Source: SIG701 sp045539595 (lineage in GTDB: Bacteria > Bacillota > Clostridia > Oscillospirales > CAG-272). From it: 25,769 bases of DNA. The notes beneath the pieces were generated by a model. It was given only the letters and a program-made list of their open reading frames with translations. It was not told where the DNA came from and made no database searches. The DNA is taken from the NCBI GenBank assembly GCA_045539595.1, contig JAZQFQ010000115.1, forward strand, positions 1 through 25,769. Reading direction: 5' to 3'. A program made the translations under genes and the position numbers. Positions 1 through 6,510 of this stretch are shown one piece after another (position 1 is the stretch's first letter; each line of letters starts with the position of its first letter).

Positions 1-1
1 G

Positions 2-172
2 CTGGATGATGAAAAGGCCAGAGACACGGTATTCCACCTGGTTCGTGAACAGCGGTTCGGTATCAATGGTGTTTTCAAAGCCATCCTGTCCCCTGGAGAG
101 CCCCAGCAGCTCAACTTCATCGACTTCGTGCTGGTGATTGCCTGCTTCTGTGCCGGCGCAGTCCGAAAATAA
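2..172 (+). CDS. C-terminal end of an unrecognised protein (partial)
   Basis: An open frame enters from the left edge and runs 56 codons to TAA. The visible residues begin LDDEKARDTVFHLVREQRFG, pass through a Gly/Pro-containing stretch and end in a hydrophobic segment (DFVLVIACFCAGAVRK). I do not recognise the family. The frame is judged real because it ends just before the convergent serC terminator, and because the space to serC would otherwise be empty. No strong terminator for this gene is seen on the plus strand. The start and most of the protein lie outside the window. Confidence 0.5.
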   Translation: MDDEKARDTVFHLVREQRFGINGVFKAILSPGEPQQLNFIDFVLVIACFCAGAVRK

Positions 173-179
173 CCTGCAG

Positions 180-208
180 AAAAAACATGACCCGCTGTTT
201 CCAGCGGG
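180..208 (-). terminator. Rho-independent terminator of serC
   Basis: Read on the minus strand, a 7-bp stem (CCCGCTG / CAGCGGG, 191-208) with a 4-nt loop is followed within a few bases by a run of six T (complement of the A run at 180-185). It lies about 40 bp past the serC stop codon. There is no T run on the plus-strand side, so it serves serC and not the convergent partial gene. Confidence 0.75.
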
Positions 209-247
209 CCGTGAATTCAGATATGAATATTTTGCTAAGCAGATGCA

Positions 248-1330
248 CTAAGCGTTTTCTTCTTCGAACTTCTTCATGAAGGCAACCAGTGCTTCCACGC
301 CTTCCTTCGGCATTGCGTTGTAGATGGATGCACGCATACCACCAACGGAACGGTGCCCCTTCAGATTTTTCAGACCGGCGGCAGAAGCCTCGGAGGCGAA
401 TTTCTTGTCCAGATCTGCATCCCCGGTTACGAAGGTCACGTTCATCATGGAACGGCTTGCCTTCTCCACAGGAGCGGTGTAGTAATCCTGATTGTCCAGA
501 TAGTCGTAGAGCAGAGCGGCTTTCTTTTCGTTCAGCTCCTTCATGGCTTCCAGACCACCCAGATCCAGAATCCACTCATATACCAGCTTGGCGATGTAGA
601 TGGGCCAGCAGGGAGGCGTGTTGTACATGGAGCCGTTGTCCGCGGCCAGCTGGTAATCCAGCATAGCGGGGGTGTCGGGACGGGCGTTGCCGATCAGATC
701 CTCGCGGATGATAACTACCGTCAGACCGGCGGGTGCCATGTTCTTCTGTGCGCCTGCGTAGATAACGCCGAACTTGGATACGTCCACCGGCTCGGAGATG
801 ATGCAGGAGGACATATCGGCCACCAGCGGGATATCACCGGTGTCGGGGATATAGTTGAACTTGGTGCCGTAGATGGTGTTGTTGTAGCAGATGTGTACAT
901 AATCCGCGTCGGGACGGAAGGATTCACGGGTCGTTTCGGGAATGTGGGAGAAGTTGTCATCCTTGGAGGAAGCGGCAACCGCGATATCACCGTATTTCTG
1001 GGCTTCCTTGTATGCCTTGGTGGAGAACTGACCGGACAGGATGTAATCTGCCTTTTTATTTTTGTTCAGGAGGTTCAGCGGAACAGCGGCAAACTGGGTT
1101 GATGCGCCGCCCTGCAGAAACAGTACCTTATAGTTGTCCGGGATAGCCATTACGGTGCGGAGTTTTGCCTCTGCATCCTTAATGATCTCATCGTATACAG
1201 GAGAGCGATGACTCATCTCCATAACGGACATGCCGGAATCTCCATAGCAGATCAGCTCCTTCTGGGCACGCTCGAGTACGGACAGCGGAAGCATGGAGGG
1301 ACCCGCTGAAAAGTTATAAACCCTGTTCAT
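248..1330 (-). CDS. serC: Phosphoserine aminotransferase SerC
   Basis: Converts 3-phosphohydroxypyruvate and glutamate to phosphoserine and 2-oxoglutarate, the second step of serine synthesis; the family also acts in pyridoxal phosphate synthesis in some bacteria. The 360-residue protein has the family's usual length. It opens MNRVYNFSAGPSMLP and has the GGAS phosphate-binding turn near 74-77, the PLP-binding lysine at about 196 in GAQKN, and the C-terminal GHRSVGGMRASIYNAM block at about 325-340. The frame stays open further upstream, but the start at 1330 is preferred: it gives the canonical N-terminus and follows an AAAGGA ribosome binding site. A consensus promoter lies about 95 bp upstream. 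No serA neighbour is present, although serC and serA are often adjacent in Firmicutes. Confidence 0.97.
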   Translation of the reverse strand: MNRVYNFSAGPSMLPLSVLERAQKELICYGDSGMSVMEMSHRSPVYDEIIKDAEAKLRTVMAIPDNYKVLFLQGGASTQFAAVPLNLLNKNKKADYILSGQFSTKAYKEAQKYGDIAVAASSKDDNFSHIPETTRESFRPDADYVHICYNNTIYGTKFNYIPDTGDIPLVADMSSCIISEPVDVSKFGVIYAGAQKNMAPAGLTVVIIREDLIGNARPDTPAMLDYQLAADNGSMYNTPPCWPIYIAKLVYEWILDLGGLEAMKELNEKKAALLYDYLDNQDYYTAPVEKASRSMMNVTFVTGDADLDKKFASEASAAGLKNLKGHRSVGGMRASIYNAMPKEGVEALVAFMKKFEEENA

Positions 1331-1370
1331 GAAAACAATCCTTTCTGAATTCTTGTGAAAAATATGTAAG

Positions 1371-1391
1371 AGCGGATAATATGCATCCGCT
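1371..1391 (-). promoter_or_regulatory. Hairpin in the serC 5' leader
   Basis: AGCGGAT and ATCCGCT form a perfect 7-bp inverted repeat with a 7-nt loop, inside the leader transcribed from the serC promoter. There is no T run directly after it, so it is not an obvious attenuator. It may stabilise the leader or bind a regulator. No known riboswitch core is recognised. Confidence 0.35.
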
Positions 1392-1399
1392 TTCCAATA

Positions 1400-1428
1400 A
1401 TTATACAACCATTTTGCGGTGTTGTCAA
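1400..1428 (-). promoter_or_regulatory. Sigma-A promoter of serC
   Basis: On the minus strand, TTGACA (1423-1428) and TATAAT (1400-1405) are separated by exactly 17 bp, a perfect match to the vegetative consensus. The start codon is about 70 bp downstream of the -10, leaving a leader with one hairpin. Confidence 0.85.
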
Positions 1429-1492
1429 TGATGAGAGCGGCATATTTTTATGGTTTTTCTTGAAAAATGCGGAAATATTTTGTGAAAATGAA

Positions 1493-1508
1493 TTTTCATG
1501 CATGAAAA
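1493..1508. promoter_or_regulatory. 16-bp perfect palindrome between divergent genes
   Basis: TTTTCATGCATGAAAA is a perfect palindrome. A second imperfect one (GAAAAT-GA-ATTTTC, 1484-1497) overlaps it. The site lies in an AT-rich stretch between the serC promoter and the TATAAT box before the DUF4349 gene, which is a typical place for a dimeric repressor or activator. No specific regulator is recognised. Confidence 0.35.
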
Positions 1509-1573
1509 AATGCAAAACAACCATTTTTGCCATAAATTTTGCAGGATGTGTAATGCCTCGTTGTATTTTCCGT

Positions 1574-1579
1574 TATAAT
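1574..1579 (+). promoter_or_regulatory. -10 box upstream of the DUF4349 lipoprotein gene
   Basis: A perfect TATAAT lies 32 bp before the ATG at 1612. At 16-18 bp spacing I find no convincing -35 hexamer and no extended -10 TG, so this promoter may need an activator. The nearby palindrome at 1493-1508 is one candidate site. Confidence 0.45.
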
Positions 1580-1611
1580 GAGTGAAAACAAAATGTGCAG
1601 GGAGGTTCCTT

Positions 1612-2604
1612 ATGAAAAACGTGAAAAAGCAAATCCGTACTGTGATCGCATGCCTGATGGCGGCCGTTCTCCTGAGCGGATGCAGTGCCAAAATGGAATC
1701 CAACGACATGGGAATGATGGACGCGCCGCAGACATCCTACGACGGAAAACATTCCGATGGAATTTATGACACCTCCGGAGACTATGTGTATTCGGAAAAA
1801 ACAGACAGTGAGAATTCCACTACGCAAACATCATCCGGACACACCACCGGCCGGAAACTGATCAAAAACGTCAATCTCCGCCTGGAAACCAAGGAATTTG
1901 ACGCGTTTACCGCGGAACTGAACGCACGCATCACCGCCTTCGGCGGATATATCCAGTCCTCCTCCGTGGACGGAGGCAGTTATTACAGCCGAAACTACCG
2001 ACGTTATGCCACCGTCACCGCGCGTATTCCCGCGGAGCAGCTGGATGCTTTTGTGAGCGGCGTGTCGGAAATCGCCAATGTGACCTCCCGCAGTGAGAAC
2101 ACAAACGATGTGACGCTCTCCTACTATGATATGGAAAGTCACGTGAAAGCGCTCCGCAGTGAATACGATACTCTGGTGGGGATTCTGGAAAAGTGTACCG
2201 AGCTGAAGGACGTGATCAGTGTCCAGAGCAGGATTACGGAAGTGCTGTATCAGATTGAGTCCTATCAGTCCCAGTTGAACAACTATGATAATCTGGTGGC
2301 GTACAGCACCATCACCATGAACATCTCCGAGGTGGAACGGGAAACCGTGGTGGATCCGGAAACCATGGGCGAGCGCATTGCCGCTGGATTCTCGGAGACG
2401 ATTGCGGATATCTCCGATGATCTGGAAGATTTCGCCGTGGACTTCGTTATCAACCTGCCGTATCTGTTGATCTGGGCGGCAATCATTGCTGCGTTTGTAC
2501 TCATCGTCCGTGCACTTGTGCGCCGGCATAAAAAGAAAGTGGCTGCCAAACGTGCGGCCCAGATGGCGGCATATCAGCAGGCACAAAATCCGCCTGCAAA
2601 ATAA
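1612..2604 (+). CDS. DUF4349-family lipoprotein
   Basis: A predicted membrane-anchored, extracytoplasmic protein of 330 residues with no established biochemical role. The N-terminus is a lipoprotein signal (MKNVKKQIRTVIACLMAAVL, then LSGC), with the lipidated cysteine at about residue 24. A polar, Ser/Thr-rich linker follows to about 85. The DUF4349-type domain spans about 85-275 and contains a helical, probably coiled-coil section (HVKALRSEYDTLVGILEKC). A single membrane helix at about 281-299 precedes a basic tail (RRHKKK). The start at 1612 is chosen over an in-frame ATG at 1582 because AGGGAGG sits 6 bp before it and because it gives a clean signal peptide. Having both a lipid anchor and a C-terminal helix means both ends are tethered to the membrane. 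Confidence 0.85.
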   Translation: MKNVKKQIRTVIACLMAAVLLSGCSAKMESNDMGMMDAPQTSYDGKHSDGIYDTSGDYVYSEKTDSENSTTQTSSGHTTGRKLIKNVNLRLETKEFDAFTAELNARITAFGGYIQSSSVDGGSYYSRNYRRYATVTARIPAEQLDAFVSGVSEIANVTSRSENTNDVTLSYYDMESHVKALRSEYDTLVGILEKCTELKDVISVQSRITEVLYQIESYQSQLNNYDNLVAYSTITMNISEVERETVVDPETMGERIAAGFSETIADISDDLEDFAVDFVINLPYLLIWAAIIAAFVLIVRALVRRHKKKVAAKRAAQMAAYQQAQNPPAK

Positions 2605-2707
2605 ATACCGAATATTGTCACACACATGGCTTGTTTCATATACTGGCATCAGATAACGAAAGTCCCAATTACCTTTTGTGTTCCCACACAGATATGCACC
2701 CTGTTTT

Positions 2708-2783
2708 GTAGGGCGGGGCCTTGGTCCCGACGCCTGAAACGGCCTAAATTGCACGAAACGGCGGGAGCAAGCCCCCGCCCTAC
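2708..2783. repeat. 76-bp palindromic intergenic element (REP/MITE-like)
   Basis: Two 25-nt arms (2708-2732 and 2759-2783) are inverted copies differing at three positions, around a 26-nt centre. The ends read GTAGGGCGGGG and CCCCGCCCTAC. The element is much more GC-rich than its surroundings and has no T run on either side, so it is not a standard terminator. It sits between the lipoprotein gene and the DUF3343 gene. Short palindromes with such ends are common dispersed repeats in Clostridia (general knowledge), but only one copy is visible here. No target-site duplication is evident. Confidence 0.6.
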
Positions 2784-2860
2784 GGCAAATTGGCATGTGC
2801 ATTGAGAGCGAGAACACATTGCCGAATTGGGATTAACGAAAAAAACAGGAGTGAAGCAAT

Positions 2861-3112
2861 ATGTGCATTGTGACAATGAAAACCATGACGAACGCGCTCC
2901 GTGCCAAAGGGGCACTGATTGCTAAGGGAATTCCGGCCGACGTGATCCATCTGGATCCGTCGGTGACGGCGCGGGGATGCGCATACGGCGTGTCCTTTTC
3001 CTGCGGTGATTCCGATGGGGTGAGGAATGTACTGGATTCAAAAGGGATCGCCTTCGGGGAGTGGATAGGCGGCGGGCGGTCTGCGTCTGTGGTGAGCCAT
3101 GATATATCTTGA
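2861..3112 (+). CDS. DUF3343 protein (putative Se/S carrier-like)
   Basis: A small cytoplasmic protein of 83 residues, of the normal size for DUF3343. It has two cysteines in the region where the family keeps its conserved one: C40 in ARGCAYG and C48 in FSCGD. Family members usually neighbour selenium or sulfur-transfer genes and are thought to carry persulfide or selenide; that role is inferred. The start at 2861 has AGGAG 9 bp upstream. The last 14 bp overlap the downstream cysteine desulfurase-like gene, implying translational coupling and a shared function. Confidence 0.8.
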   Translation: MCIVTMKTMTNALRAKGALIAKGIPADVIHLDPSVTARGCAYGVSFSCGDSDGVRNVLDSKGIAFGEWIGGGRSASVVSHDIS

Positions 3113-4238
3113 CAATGCTGCCACCACCTGGCCGAAACCGCCGTCTGTAACAGCGACGGTGATTCGCTGTATGCAGGAGTACGGCGGCAATCCCGGCCGC
3201 GGATCCCATCGCCTTGCCATGCTGGCGGCGGAGTGCGTCTATTCCTGCCGGGAGGCGGCGGCCGATTTCTTCGGGGCTGCGGATCCGTCGGACGTAGTTT
3301 TCACGATGAACACAACCTATGCGCTGAACATGGCCATCAAGAGCGTGGCCCGGGCAGGGGATCATTTCCTCATTGGCAATATGGAGCACAATTCTGTCCG
3401 TCGTCCCGTGGAGCGATTGGCCCGGGACGGGATCATCACCTACGATGTGTTTGATATCCGCGGCAGTGCCCGACAGGTGCTTGCCGATTTACAAAAACGA
3501 TTGCGTCCCAACACGAAAGCTATTATCTGCGCCCACGCATCCAATATATGCAGCATCACCGCACCGATCCGTGAGATCGGGCACTTCTGCCGTTCCCGCG
3601 GGATTGGCTGCATCGTAGACGGAGCACAGAGCGCGGGGATTCTTCACATCGATTTGCGAAGCATGCCCGTCGATATTCTGTGCGTCCCCGGTCACAAAGG
3701 ACTGTACGGCCCCCAGGGGTGCGGCATGATGGTGTTCGGAAGCGATCGTTTCCACGGTGGCCGCACGTTGGTGGAAGGCGGCAGCGGCGTCCATTCGCTG
3801 GATCCCGCCATGCCGGAGGAACTGCCGGAGCATTTTGAGGCGGGAACTCTTCCGACCCCCGCTATCGCCGGACTTGCCGAAGGGATCCGCTGGGTGTCGA
3901 ACATCGGCACGGACGCCATCCATTGCCACGAGTGCGCATTGTGGTCCCAGTTGTACACGGATCTTCGTTCCAGGCAGGATGTGTACATCTACGATGACAC
4001 CCCCGGCGCTGTCCTCTTGTTCAACGTAAAAAATCGTTCCCCCGCAGAAATTGCCTCGGAATTGAATCGGGCTGGAATCTGCGTGCGTGCGGGACTGCAC
4101 TGTACCCCCATGGGACACAGCACGCTGGGGACAGGGAAGGATGGAGCCATCCGCGTCAGCTTCGGTGTGATGAACACCGAAAAGGAAACAAAGCATTTCG
4201 CCGATGCACTGCACAAGATTATCCTGAATAAAGCATAA
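3099..4238 (+). CDS. Cysteine desulfurase family protein (class V aminotransferase, EF2568-like)
   Basis: A PLP enzyme of 379 residues expected to remove sulfur (or selenium) from cysteine or selenocysteine and hold it as a persulfide. It opens MIYLDNAATTWPKP, the short N-terminus typical of the TIGR01977/EF2568 subfamily. Visible residues are H97 in MEHNSVRRP, D174 and Q177 in VDGAQSAG, the PLP lysine K200 in PGHKGLYGPQG, and the catalytic cysteine C335 in RAGLHCTPMGHSTLGT. It overlaps the DUF3343 gene by 14 bp. No iscU, selD or tRNA-thiolation gene is adjacent, so the sulfur acceptor is unknown; the DUF3343 protein is the obvious candidate. A bidirectional terminator follows. Confidence 0.92.
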   Translation: MIYLDNAATTWPKPPSVTATVIRCMQEYGGNPGRGSHRLAMLAAECVYSCREAAADFFGAADPSDVVFTMNTTYALNMAIKSVARAGDHFLIGNMEHNSVRRPVERLARDGIITYDVFDIRGSARQVLADLQKRLRPNTKAIICAHASNICSITAPIREIGHFCRSRGIGCIVDGAQSAGILHIDLRSMPVDILCVPGHKGLYGPQGCGMMVFGSDRFHGGRTLVEGGSGVHSLDPAMPEELPEHFEAGTLPTPAIAGLAEGIRWVSNIGTDAIHCHECALWSQLYTDLRSRQDVYIYDDTPGAVLLFNVKNRSPAEIASELNRAGICVRAGLHCTPMGHSTLGTGKDGAIRVSFGVMNTEKETKHFADALHKIILNKA

Positions 4239-4243
4239 AAAAT

Positions 4244-4269
4244 GGGCTGCTGCGTATTTGCAACAGCCC
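4244..4269. terminator. Bidirectional terminator between the desulfurase gene and ychF
   Basis: GGGCTG and CAGCCC pair, with an inner TGC/GCA continuation and one mismatch. The plus side is followed by TTATTTATT and the minus side by a T-rich run (ATTTTTTATG), so it can end both convergent transcripts. Confidence 0.8.
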
Positions 4270-4283
4270 TTATTTATTGGAAT

Positions 4284-5378
4284 TTATACGTTGAACCGGA
4301 ACAGAACCACGTCACCATCGGCGATGACGTACTCCTTGCCCTCACTGCGGACAAGGCCTTTTTCCTTAGCGGCGTTCATGTTGCCGCAGGCCACCAGATC
4401 GTCAAAGGCAACGATCTCCGCACGGATGAATCCCCGTTCGAAATCGCTGTGGATCTTGCCTGCCGCCTGCGGTGCTTTTGTGCCGCGGCGGATGGTCCAT
4501 GCGCGAACTTCCTTGGGTCCGGCGGTCAGATAACTGATCAGGCCCAAAAGGGAATAACCTGCCTTGATCAGACGGTCCAGACCGCTTTCCTCAATGCCCA
4601 ACTCCGCCAGGAATTCCACCTTCTCCTCGGGAGAAAGCTCGCTGATCTCTGCCTCAATTCCGGCACATACGGGAATAACCTCCGCGTGCTCGGCCTTGGC
4701 CGCCTCGCAGATCTTTCCGTAGTACGGATTGTCGGGGGATACGCCGCCCGCTTCCTCATCACTCACGTTGGCCACATAGATGATGGGCTTGTACGTCAGC
4801 AGCTCCAGCTGGGAAACAAGTGCCGCTTCATCCTCAGTGAACTCCAGCGCGCGGGCCGTCTTGCCCTCACCCAACTCCGCAAGGATTCTCTGGTACAAGG
4901 CCAACTCCGCCGCCAGCGTTTTGTCGCCCTTCATCAGTTTGGCGGTTTTGTCCACCCGGCGCTCCAGTACCTCCATATCGGAGAAGATCAGTTCCATGTT
5001 GATGGTTTCCAGATCGCGAAGGGGATCGATGGAGCCGTCCACGTGTACGATATCCCCGTTGTCAAAACAGCGGAGCACATGAACAATAGCGTCTACGTCG
5101 CGGATGTGGGACAGGAATTTGTTGCCCAGACCCTCGCCCTTGGATGCGCCGCGCACCAGACCGGCGATGTCCACAAACTCAATGGTGGCCGGGGTGTACA
5201 GCTGCGGATTGTACATCTCCGCCAGTACGTCCAGCCGGCGGTCGGGCACCGCTACCACGCCCACATTGGGGTCGATGGTGCAGAAGGGATAGTTGGCACA
5301 TACCGCGCCCGCGCCCGTGATTGCGTTAAACAGTGTGCTTTTGCCCACATTCGGCAAACCGATAATACCAAGTTTCAT
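4284..5378 (-). CDS. ychF: Ribosome-binding ATPase YchF (OLA1 family)
   Basis: A TRAFAC/Obg-family P-loop protein of 364 residues that prefers ATP and binds ribosomes; it is linked to translation and stress responses. It begins MKLGIIGLPNVGKSTLFN, with the P-loop at 7-15. The switch II motif DIAGLV is at 70-75, and NVSDE at 204-208 replaces the usual NKxD, the substitution that shifts specificity to ATP in this family. The C-terminal TGS domain is at about 281-363. The family's usual length (about 363) supports this start. The ribosome binding site is weak: GGGGA lies about 15 bp upstream, and a longer start at 5417 adds residues not expected in the family. Confidence 0.96.
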   Translation of the reverse strand: MKLGIIGLPNVGKSTLFNAITGAGAVCANYPFCTIDPNVGVVAVPDRRLDVLAEMYNPQLYTPATIEFVDIAGLVRGASKGEGLGNKFLSHIRDVDAIVHVLRCFDNGDIVHVDGSIDPLRDLETINMELIFSDMEVLERRVDKTAKLMKGDKTLAAELALYQRILAELGEGKTARALEFTEDEAALVSQLELLTYKPIIYVANVSDEEAGGVSPDNPYYGKICEAAKAEHAEVIPVCAGIEAEISELSPEEKVEFLAELGIEESGLDRLIKAGYSLLGLISYLTAGPKEVRAWTIRRGTKAPQAAGKIHSDFERGFIRAEIVAFDDLVACGNMNAAKEKGLVRSEGKEYVIADGDVVLFRFNV

Positions 5379-5443
5379 GATGTAATTGCAATTTCCCCGC
5401 AGGGAAGCCCTTTCCAATGCAGTTTCTTCAAAAAATCTATACT

Positions 5444-5472
5444 ATTATACAATATTTCTGCGAACTTTACAA
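5444..5472 (-). promoter_or_regulatory. Promoter of ychF
   Basis: On the minus strand, TTGTAA (5467-5472) and TATAAT (5444-5449) are 17 bp apart. The -10 is perfect and the -35 matches the consensus in four of six positions. The ychF start is about 65 bp downstream. Confidence 0.7.
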
Positions 5473-5570
5473 GAGATTGTACGTCAAATATATTGAAATG
5501 CTTCCGGAAAAGGAAAATTTTCGCTTTTTCATGATGAATTTATGCACCAATCACACCGATTTCACAAAAC

Positions 5571-5609
5571 GGTCACTTTCGAGTTGTATACTTATGACAT
5601 AAAGTGGCC
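5571..5609. other. Inverted repeat in the ychF / response regulator intergenic region
   Basis: The 5379-5745 gap holds the ychF promoter, this repeat and the response-regulator promoter; I see no gene in it. GGTCACTTT (5571-5579) pairs with AAAGTGGCC (5601-5609), nine pairs including one wobble, around a 21-nt loop. It lies about 40 bp upstream of the -35 of the response-regulator promoter. It could be an operator or a remnant terminator; nothing decides between these. Confidence 0.3.
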
Positions 5610-5651
5610 GGACCTTTCCTCGGGAATATCCATCGGAATTGGAAAAAAGTG

Positions 5652-5680
5652 TTTACATTTTAATTTTTCGGTGGTATACT
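5652..5680 (+). promoter_or_regulatory. Promoter of the response regulator operon
   Basis: TTTACA (5652-5657) and TATACT (5675-5680) are separated by 17 bp, and a TG sits one base before the -10 (extended -10). The start codon lies about 65 bp downstream with AAGGAG at 5731-5736. Confidence 0.8.
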
Positions 5681-5745
5681 ATTGATGTATGAACTACAAA
5701 ATCACTACAGATTCAAATAAATCACTTTAAAAGGAGAAACGGATT

Positions 5746-6435
5746 ATGGGAACAAAGATTCTTGTTGTGGACGACGATGTCAATATCTGCGATTTACTGC
5801 GGTTGTATTTTGAAAATGAGAACTATGAAGTAAAGACGGCCAACGACGGCGTGGAAGGCATCAGCTATTTCAAAATGTATGAGCCGGATCTGGTTCTTCT
5901 GGATATCATGCTGCCAAAAAAGGACGGTTGGGCCGTGTGCCGCGAAATCCGCGAAATGTCCTCCAAGCCGGTCATCATGATCACCGCCAAGGGCGAGGTG
6001 TTCGATAAGGTGCTGGGCCTTGAATTGGGCGCGGATGACTTTGTGGTCAAGCCCTTCGATATGAAGGAGTTGTCCGCTCGCGTGAAAGCGGTTCTGCGCC
6101 GCTATACCGCCCACATGAATCAGAACGATGACGAAGTGGTTAAATTCGATAACATTGAGATCAGCCGTCAGAAGTATGAGCTGAAACTGCGCGGCAAGGC
6201 CGTGGACATTCCCCCGAAGGAATTGGATCTTCTGTATTTTCTGGCATCCAACTTTGACCACGTATTCACCCGGGATCAGCTGCTGGATAAGGTCTGGGGC
6301 TTTGACTATCTGGGCGACTCCCGTACCGTGGATGTACATGTGAAGCGTCTGCGCGAAAAACTGGAGGGCGTGTCCGATAAGTGGACTTTGAAGACCGTCT
6401 GGGGCGTGGGATACAAGTTCGAATTGCTTCAGTAA
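5746..6435 (+). CDS. OmpR/PhoB-family response regulator
   Basis: A DNA-binding two-component regulator of 229 residues. The receiver domain (1-120) has the acidic cluster D9-D11, the phospho-acceptor D53 in LLDIMLP, T80 and K102 in VVKPFD. A linker leads to a winged-helix output domain (about 130-227) with DQLLDKVWGFDYLGDSRTVD and VHVKRLREKLE, the OmpR recognition helix region. It is followed by its kinase gene after 75 bp that contain a strong hairpin. The kinase pairing is inferred from adjacency; no target genes can be named. Confidence 0.95.
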   Translation: MGTKILVVDDDVNICDLLRLYFENENYEVKTANDGVEGISYFKMYEPDLVLLDIMLPKKDGWAVCREIREMSSKPVIMITAKGEVFDKVLGLELGADDFVVKPFDMKELSARVKAVLRRYTAHMNQNDDEVVKFDNIEISRQKYELKLRGKAVDIPPKELDLLYFLASNFDHVFTRDQLLDKVWGFDYLGDSRTVDVHVKRLREKLEGVSDKWTLKTVWGVGYKFELLQ

Positions 6436-6450
6436 AATGAATGAGGAAAG

Positions 6451-6496
6451 CAGGGACGGCTTCCGTTTACGGAATCCGCCCCTGTTTGTGATTTTT
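6451..6496 (+). terminator. Intercistronic terminator-like hairpin between regulator and kinase genes
   Basis: An interrupted stem (CAGGG-CGG-TCCG against CGGA-CCG-CCCTG, 6451-6484) is followed by TTTGTGATTTTT. It fits a partial terminator that would make the regulator more abundant than the downstream kinase and methyltransferase. The kinase ribosome binding site begins just past it at 6500. Confidence 0.6.
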
Positions 6497-6510
6497 CGTG
6501 GAGGCAGAAT

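Noticed and set aside
4242..5534. A 430-codon plus-strand frame
   Set aside because: It is the complement of ychF, includes the bidirectional terminator and shows no family motifs.
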